From IMG/VR virus record IMGVR_UViG_3300024264_000190, positions 1 through 21,294 of that record: 21,294 nt of DNA; one strand, written 5' to 3'. This stretch comes from a virus. This document shows positions 21,048 to 21,294 of this stretch, piece after piece. Every line of letters starts with the position of its first letter. Positions within the stretch are counted from its first letter, which is position 1. A program made the position numbers and the translations under genes. Under the pieces are notes generated by a model. That model worked only from the letters and a program-made list of their open reading frames with translations. It did no database searches and was not told the DNA's origin.

Positions 21048-21294
21048 TTATCCATGCCTACGTGTTCTTACACGAGGATACATTAAACCATTTGTTGGAC
21101 GATCATTCACGTCTTTGTTGTAGGTGTTGAAAGCCATGTTACCTGACGTGGCCCTGTGATTCTTCCATAGTGCTATTCTATCAATGTTGCTACCGTCAAG
21201 TGTAACTTTTGTAGAAGTATCAGTGCTTAAAACATCCGTTGCTGGCGCACTGCTTTTGTATGGATGATCTGCAGGCAAACTTCCTTCTTGTGCC
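21048..21294 (-). CDS. 3' end of a probable structural gene, cut by the window edge
   Basis: The frame is open from the window edge, beginning AQEGSLPADHPYKSSAP, and ends RTRRHG at the TAA at 21048. An in-frame TTG at 21278 with AAGG nearby could be a start, but the open frame upstream and the lack of an ATG make an internal fragment more likely. The visible 81 residues are polar, with Thr/Asp-rich and Asn/Arg-rich stretches (DVLSTDTSTKVTLDG, NGLMYPRVRTRRHG). It ends 9 bases before the giant gene start and is therefore in the same operon. The family cannot be told from this remnant; a tail or fibre protein is inferred from position. Confidence 0.6.
   Translation of the reverse strand, partial: AQEGSLPADHPYKSSAPATDVLSTDTSTKVTLDGSNIDRIALWKNHRATSGNMAFNTYNKDVNDRPTNGLMYPRVRTRRHG

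Overview
The window looks like a piece of an AT-rich, T4-like marine myovirus genome, comparable to cyanophage and pelagiphage (SAR11) myoviruses. The signs are a T4 gp44-type clamp loader, phoH, thyX, a mazG-type pyrophosphohydrolase, a GroES/gp31-like co-chaperonin, a 2OG-Fe(II) oxygenase, tightly overlapping small genes (ATGA and TAATG junctions), and a block of tail-fibre or adhesin genes. No photosynthesis genes are present. The 7Fe ferredoxin resembles proteobacterial FdxA, so a heterotrophic (perhaps SAR11-like) host is plausible, but this is inference. Almost everything is on the minus strand; phoH is the only confident plus-strand gene. No tRNA, CRISPR array, insertion sequence or attachment site was seen, and no gene-free stretch exceeds about 150 bases.

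Reading in the direction of minus-strand transcription (from 21294 down to 1), the first region (21294-9804) is a structural module. It holds the end of a gene cut by the window edge; a 2098-residue protein with an intact subtilisin-like protease head, Calx-beta-like repeats, glycine-rich sheets, a cupredoxin-like domain and a beta-propeller-like region; a 347-residue glycine-rich protein; a 183-residue fibre-like protein; an 819-residue Ig-like (PIG) repeat protein; a 195-residue fibre-like protein; and a small 81-residue protein. T4-late-like ATAAATA boxes lie in front of several of these genes.

The second region (9829-3513) is a tightly packed early/nucleotide-metabolism module. A near-consensus sigma70 promoter (TTGACA-N17-TAAAAT) precedes a DnaE-like fragment. 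There follow a hypothetical protein, the GroES-like protein, the MazG-like protein, small membrane and hypothetical proteins, then a second sigma70-like promoter (TTGACT-N17-TATAAT) at 7380-7408. After that come a small membrane protein, the gp44 clamp loader, the 2OG oxygenase, two hypotheticals, the ferredoxin, a small coiled-coil protein and thyX. The module ends at a hairpin terminator shared with the convergent phoH gene.

The third region (3501-1) has phoH on the plus strand behind a structured leader. It is followed by a minus-strand group of two unknown proteins, a 49-residue Cys-rich miniprotein, a GH19-type endolysin with a peptidoglycan-binding domain, and a partial inner-membrane spanin-like protein that runs off the window. 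The last two form a lysis cassette.

The most unusual observations are: (i) a Calx-beta-like domain apparently split across two adjacent genes at 14728-14760; (ii) the protease/cupredoxin/propeller architecture of the giant structural protein; (iii) a stand-alone piece of the DNA polymerase III alpha subunit that stops just before the catalytic aspartates and may be translated from a leaderless mRNA; and (iv) a complete 7Fe ferredoxin in a phage operon.
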